A DNA stretch of 64,000 nt. Source: Streptomyces sp. NBC_01255 (lineage in GTDB: Bacteria; Actinomycetota; Actinomycetes; Streptomycetales; Streptomycetaceae). The translations under genes and the position numbers were made by a program. The notes under the pieces are model-generated. The model was not told the DNA's origin and did no database searches. It saw only the letters and a program-made list of their open reading frames with translations. The stretch spans positions 372,001 to 436,000 of the forward strand of contig NZ_CP108474.1 in NCBI RefSeq assembly GCF_036226445.1, in the 5' to 3' direction. Below are positions 60,811-64,000 of this stretch, in pieces (position 1 is the stretch's first letter; each line of letters begins with the position of its first letter).

Positions 60811-62426
60811 CCAGCTTCAGCTCCGGGGCCCAGACCATGTCGCTGATGGCGTTCATCGCCGTCATCACTGTCACGCTGCTGCTGTGCGTGATGACCGGCC
60901 CCGATCGTGACGACCTGGGCGAGTTCTACACCGGCTACCGCTCACTCTCCCCCGTGCAGAGCGGCCTCGCGATCGCCGGCGACTACATCTCCGCCGGCAC
61001 CGTACTCGGCACCATCGGCATCATCGCGCTCGTCGGCTACGACGGCGTCACGCTCGCCCTGAGCACCGTGCTCTCGCTGGTCCTGATGATGTTCCTGCTC
61101 GCCGAACCGCTGCGTAACGCCGGCCGGTTCACGATCGGCGACGTCTTCACCCGGCGTCTCCCCGGCCCCGCCGTGCGGATCATCACGGCCGCGGTCACCC
61201 TGACCGCACTGCTGCCGCTGGTGATCTTCCAGCTCGCGGGCGCGGGCGATCTCCTCTCCGTCATCCTCGGCTTCGACGCCGACGGCTTCAAGACCGGGGC
61301 GATCGTGTTCCTCGGCCTGCTGATGATCGCGTACGCGGCGATCGGCGGCATGAAGGGCACCGCCTTCATCCAGATCGTCAAGACCGTCGTCCTTCTCGGC
61401 GCGTCCCTCGCGATCGCCGCGCTCATCCTCAACCGCTTCGACTTCAGCCTGCCCTCCCTGCTGGACGCCGCCAAGCGCGGCAGCGGGGCGGGAGACGCCT
61501 ATACCGCCTCCGGTCTGCAGTTCGGCGGCAACGAACTCGACATGATCAGCACTCAGTTGACGGTCGTGCTCGGCGCCGCGGTGCTGCCGCAGATCACCAT
61601 GCGCATGTTCACCGCACGCAGCGCGGCAGCCGTGCGGCGCTCGATGTCCTGGGCCGTGTCGACCGTCGTCGTGACCTGTCTGCTGATCGTCATCATCGGC
61701 TTCGGCGCGGCGGCGATCGTCGGCCACCAGGGGATCGTCGCCGGCGACCCGCAGGGCAAGACAGCGTTCCTCATGGTCAGCCAGGCTGTCATGGGCACGG
61801 ACCAGACGACCGTCGAGACACTGCTGTTCGCGGCCGTGGCGACAGCCATCTTCCTCACCCTGCTGGCCTCGGTCGCCGGGATCACCCTCGCCTGCGCCAA
61901 CACCCTGGCGCACGACCTCATCACGCACGGGCTGCGTCACAAGGTGCAACTGAAGGACTCCGCAGAGATGGCCATCGCCCGGACCGCCGCGGCGGGCGTC
62001 GGGCTCGTGGCGATCGCGATCGCCGCCGGTGCACGGCATCTGAACCTTCAGGCACTGCTCACCCTGTCGTTCTGCATCGGCGCGTCCGCGGTCGCACCGG
62101 CCCTCATCTACAGCCTCTTCTGGCGCCGCTACTCCCGTACGGGACTGCTCTGGACCCTCATCGTGGGCAGCGCCTCCGCGTTCATTCTCATGACCGGCAG
62201 CAACCTGGTGTCCGGATCGCCCCAGGCGATCTTCCCGGACCAGGACTTCAACTGGTTCCCGTTCACCACGTCGGGCATCCTCTCGGCCCCGCTGGGCTTC
62301 CTCGCGGGCTGGCTCGGCACGGTGCTCTATGAACGCGACCCGGCCGACCAGCGCATGCGGTACGAAGCGGAGGAGGGGACGATCCTGGCCGGCACACCCG
62401 CGGCGAACAGCGCCTCCGCGTCCTGA
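60807..62426 (+). CDS. sodium:solute symporter (ActP/MctC-like monocarboxylate permease)
   Basis: 539 residues from ATG 60807, overlapping the DUF485 stop. About thirteen membrane segments; signature regions GEFYTGYRSLSPVQSGLAIA, GDYISAGTVLGTIGIIALVG, GGMKGTAFIQIVKTVVLLGA and QITMRMFTARSAAAVRRSMS match the acetate/monocarboxylate branch of the SSS family. It probably imports acetate or pyruvate with Na+ or H+. A terminator follows directly. Confidence 0.93.
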   Translation: MTSFSSGAQTMSLMAFIAVITVTLLLCVMTGPDRDDLGEFYTGYRSLSPVQSGLAIAGDYISAGTVLGTIGIIALVGYDGVTLALSTVLSLVLMMFLLAEPLRNAGRFTIGDVFTRRLPGPAVRIITAAVTLTALLPLVIFQLAGAGDLLSVILGFDADGFKTGAIVFLGLLMIAYAAIGGMKGTAFIQIVKTVVLLGASLAIAALILNRFDFSLPSLLDAAKRGSGAGDAYTASGLQFGGNELDMISTQLTVVLGAAVLPQITMRMFTARSAAAVRRSMSWAVSTVVVTCLLIVIIGFGAAAIVGHQGIVAGDPQGKTAFLMVSQAVMGTDQTTVETLLFAAVATAIFLTLLASVAGITLACANTLAHDLITHGLRHKVQLKDSAEMAIARTAAAGVGLVAIAIAAGARHLNLQALLTLSFCIGASAVAPALIYSLFWRRYSRTGLLWTLIVGSASAFILMTGSNLVSGSPQAIFPDQDFNWFPFTTSGILSAPLGFLAGWLGTVLYERDPADQRMRYEAEEGTILAGTPAANSASAS

Positions 62427-62442
62427 CGCGCACGCCCCGACG

Positions 62443-62482
62443 AAAGGACGCCCGGCCTGAAGTTCCAGGCCGGGCGCCCTTT
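62443..62482 (+). terminator. rho-independent-like terminator of the DUF485/symporter operon
   Basis: AAAGGACGCCCGGCCTG (62443-62459) pairs with CAGGCCGGGCGCCCTTT (62466-62482), a 17-bp stem with a single mismatch and a 6-base loop, ending in TTT. It lies 17 bp after the symporter stop. Confidence 0.85.
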
Positions 62483-62499
62483 CGGCTGTCCCGGGGTGC

Positions 62500-62878
62500 C
62501 TAGGGCCTCTCGTTTGGATCTTGCCGGGCTCGCGTGCGGGCGAGTCGAGCATGACCGGTGGTCCGCTTGGAGAGGTTCCGGCTGATCGTTGCAGGTCAGG
62601 TGGCGGTGTCGGTGCAGGCTGTCGACTCGGACGGGCTGTTGGTGGAGCGTCAGCTTCGGCAGGGTCGGCTGATTTGTCCGGCGTGTGAAGCGGTTCTGGC
62701 GCCGTGGGGTCATGGCCGGCCGCAGTCGATCCGGGGTGACCTGGGAGCCCGGCTGTTTCTGCGGCCGCGCCGTACGCGGTGTTCGGGCTGCAAGGTCACG
62801 CAGCGCGAAGCGCATCCGAGCAGCTGCGCTTGTCGCGCTACCTGTAACTCACGGTGCGGAGGAGAGCCCGGGGGGTGA
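62500..62878 (+). pseudogene. zinc-ribbon (DUF6431-like) IS-associated fragment with IS end
   Basis: CTAG followed by GGGCCTCTCGTTTGGATC (62500-62520) looks like an IS terminus with its target. The frame from 62558 reads RQGRLICPACEAVLAPWGHG, RPQSIRGDLGARLFLRPRRT, RCSGCKVTQRE, a two-CxxC zinc ribbon of the DUF6431 type found at the start of IS-linked HTH proteins. It degenerates after about 90 residues and lacks the expected HTH and catalytic parts. Confidence 0.6.
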
Positions 62879-62922
62879 TCCTTGGGGCAGCCGTGTGTTC
62901 GTTCACTGTCAGGAGGCTTGCC

Positions 62923-63174
62923 ATGGCACTTACCACCGTCGTTTCGATGACTGTCAGCGACGATGCGCTCGACGAGGCTCGCAGGGCTCTACGGAGCCTG
63001 GCTGGTAGCACTATCGGTCCAGTGGAGAGCTCCATTCCCCGGGTCGACGGCCCGGGGACGAGAACCAAGATGGTGCTGTCGCTGGCCGGCGATGTCCGGG
63101 AGCAAGTGGACGAGCAGCTCGCCGCGGTGCCTGTCCTCGCGTACGAGGTCAAGGTCGTGCCGAATGCGGCTTGA
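62923..63174 (+). CDS. small hypothetical protein (83 residues)
   Basis: AGGAGG precedes ATG 62923 at good spacing. The product (MALTTVVSMTVSDDALDEAR, RTKMVLSLAGDVREQVDEQL, VPVLAYEVKVVPNAA) has an alternating strand/helix pattern like a ferredoxin-like or ACT-like fold. No motif allows a functional call. Confidence 0.65.
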   Translation: MALTTVVSMTVSDDALDEARRALRSLAGSTIGPVESSIPRVDGPGTRTKMVLSLAGDVREQVDEQLAAVPVLAYEVKVVPNAA

Positions 63175-63644
63175 GCGACGCATCAAGCGTTCGCAGTACG
63201 GCGAGTCTCAGCGTCCCCGGTATTCGAACAGGCCTTTCTTTTGGGCCGTGGTCGATACCTTGCCGCAAGAGTGCTCCCCGGCCATGCGGACCCTGCCTGT
63301 GATCGCATGCCCTGCGGCTACCCGGTGACGCGGACCCGGAGCTTGTACCGCGCCCCGCGCCGCCGGGCCCGTGCAGGTTCACACGAGGCACTGACACGGA
63401 GGCGCAGGCTGGGCAGGCGCACGTCGTCTTCGTGTGTGAAGGATGGCCCGGCTGTGCGAAGAAACGTGCGGAACGGCTGTTACCCGGCCTGATCACACTG
63501 ATGGCGGAGTGTGCTGAGTGGTGCGACCGATGGCGCGCCGGAGTACGCAAGGGGCTTGTGGTTGATCAGGCAACGGGTGGGCGCGGCGGTCAAGGAATGT
63601 CACGGCCACGTCTGTCGCATCTGCGTGCCCCGCGCGGGTGATAG
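63175..63644. other. stretch without a recognised gene
   Basis: Frames on both strands are short or of poor composition, and none has both a ribosome-binding site and recognisable sequence. It separates the small plus-strand gene from the convergent DUF6300 gene. Confidence 0.45.
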
Positions 63645-63935
63645 TTACGGATATGTCCGTACCTGGTAACCGGCCCTAGTCGGCATTCCGACAGGGCCGA
63701 CGGGGCTGCAGAGTCTGGGTCCTCGGCCCGCACCGGACCGGGACCCGCACCGCAGCAGAGACGGGGCATCGGCAGCTGCGGGCCGCTCGGTGTCGCCGGT
63801 GTCGCAGGCCGGGCACAGCTCCAGGTGGACCGGGCGCCCGCGGGCATCGTCCACCGGCGCGACCGCACTGATGACGAGGTCCCCGCGGCAGCGGGAGCAC
63901 TGCGGCAGACGATTCTTGGTCTCGATCATGGCCAT
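63645..63935 (-). CDS. DUF6300-like small zinc-ribbon protein
   Basis: 96 residues; start at 63935 (MAMIETK) or two codons later. It has LPQCSRCRGDLVISAVAPVD and VHLELCPACDTGD, two CxxC pairs forming a zinc ribbon, typical of actinobacterial DUF6300 proteins. After about residue 55 the sequence becomes Gly/Ser/Arg-rich and may be out of frame, so the C-terminus is doubtful. Function unknown. Confidence 0.7.
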   Translation of the reverse strand: MAMIETKNRLPQCSRCRGDLVISAVAPVDDARGRPVHLELCPACDTGDTERPAAADAPSLLRCGSRSGAGRGPRLCSPVGPVGMPTRAGYQVRTYP

Positions 63936-64000
63936 GTCCGCCGCTCCCCTCCGCCGGCCCCGCCGGGCCCGTACCGGTGGCAGGCGGTACCGCCCCGCCC

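Noticed and set aside
60942..62552. 536-codon minus-strand frame over the symporter
   Set aside because: Antisense shadow: Gly/Arg/Glu-rich and without domains, opposite a clear membrane transporter.
1..64000. tRNA genes as integration targets for the decayed integrases
   Set aside because: No cloverleaf-like sequence with a conserved T-arm was recognised next to any integrase remnant; a covariance-model scan would be needed to be certain.

Overview
The window is high-GC DNA with actinobacterial codon use and gene content, and a Streptomyces or close relative fits best. Supporting signs are a GlxA-type copper oxidase remnant, a DUF6300 protein, an LAXTG sortase substrate, trypsin co-occurring (trypco) proteins, and GTG starts with strong Shine-Dalgarno runs. 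It reads like a chromosome-arm or accessory region. At least twenty decayed fragments (IS5, IS3 and IS21 transposition genes, tyrosine integrases, metabolic genes) are interleaved with intact genes, and four large NTPase-centred conflict or defence-type loci lie among them. No rRNA, tRNA or CRISPR array was recognised.

Layout. 1-3998 (minus): trypco1 protein, trypsin-like protease, VMAP-type protein and MoxR AAA+ ATPase, tightly coupled and running off the left edge. 4.1-4.5 kb: lutC remnant. 5.0-9.2 kb: a nuclease-STAND-TPR protein divergent from an HNH endonuclease. 9.4-11.6 kb: a conserved mini-peptide locus, a broken integrase and an IS5-type element with intact inverted repeats. 11.7-16.7 kb: a two-component system divergent from an ABC transporter and a DUF4097 lipoprotein, with a perfect 22-bp palindrome between them. 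17-18 kb: IS5 remnant and second mini-peptide locus. 18.1-21.2 kb: LAXTG wall-anchored protein and a divergent acidic protein. 21.4-27 kb: remnants (glycosyl hydrolase, phytanoyl-CoA dioxygenase, glxA, IS3) around an intact Sir2 deacetylase. 27.4-29.8 kb: CsoR-type operator, copper-associated protein, tiny CxxC protein and MFS exporter. 30.4-32.9 kb: secreted PI-PLC/SGNH/FG-GAP fusion. 33.4-36.7 kb: integrase remnant, then a two-gene NACHT system. 37-40.2 kb: istB remnant, SDR/MerR divergon, orphan contractile-tube fragment, IS5, integrase and tfoX remnants. 40.4-42.9 kb: SpoIIE phosphatase and a decayed RsbU-like gene. 42.9-48.6 kb: a 1789-residue trypsin/P-loop ATPase with 28 tandem 38-residue repeats, plus its trypco2 partner. 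48.8-56.9 kb: IS remnants, a WxL/WxLIP-like secreted pair, a PPOX flavoprotein, hypothetical proteins and a GNAT-like protein. 57.1-62.4 kb: SRPBCC/TetR divergon, PHP phosphoesterase, DUF485/acetate-type symporter operon. 62.5-63.9 kb: zinc-ribbon IS fragment and small proteins.

The coherent theme is several independent signal-gated NTPase effectors: VMAP/MoxR/trypsin, trypco2-trypsin-ATPase, nuclease-STAND, and NACHT with a helper. Each has a P-loop switch, a repeat or EAD-type sensing or adaptor module, and in three cases a hydrolytic effector. They sit beside decayed integrases and IS elements, as expected of a defence-type accessory region. The least described parts are the 28-repeat protease-ATPase and a short peptide family present in three copies, two of which differ only at synonymous positions over their last 21 codons.
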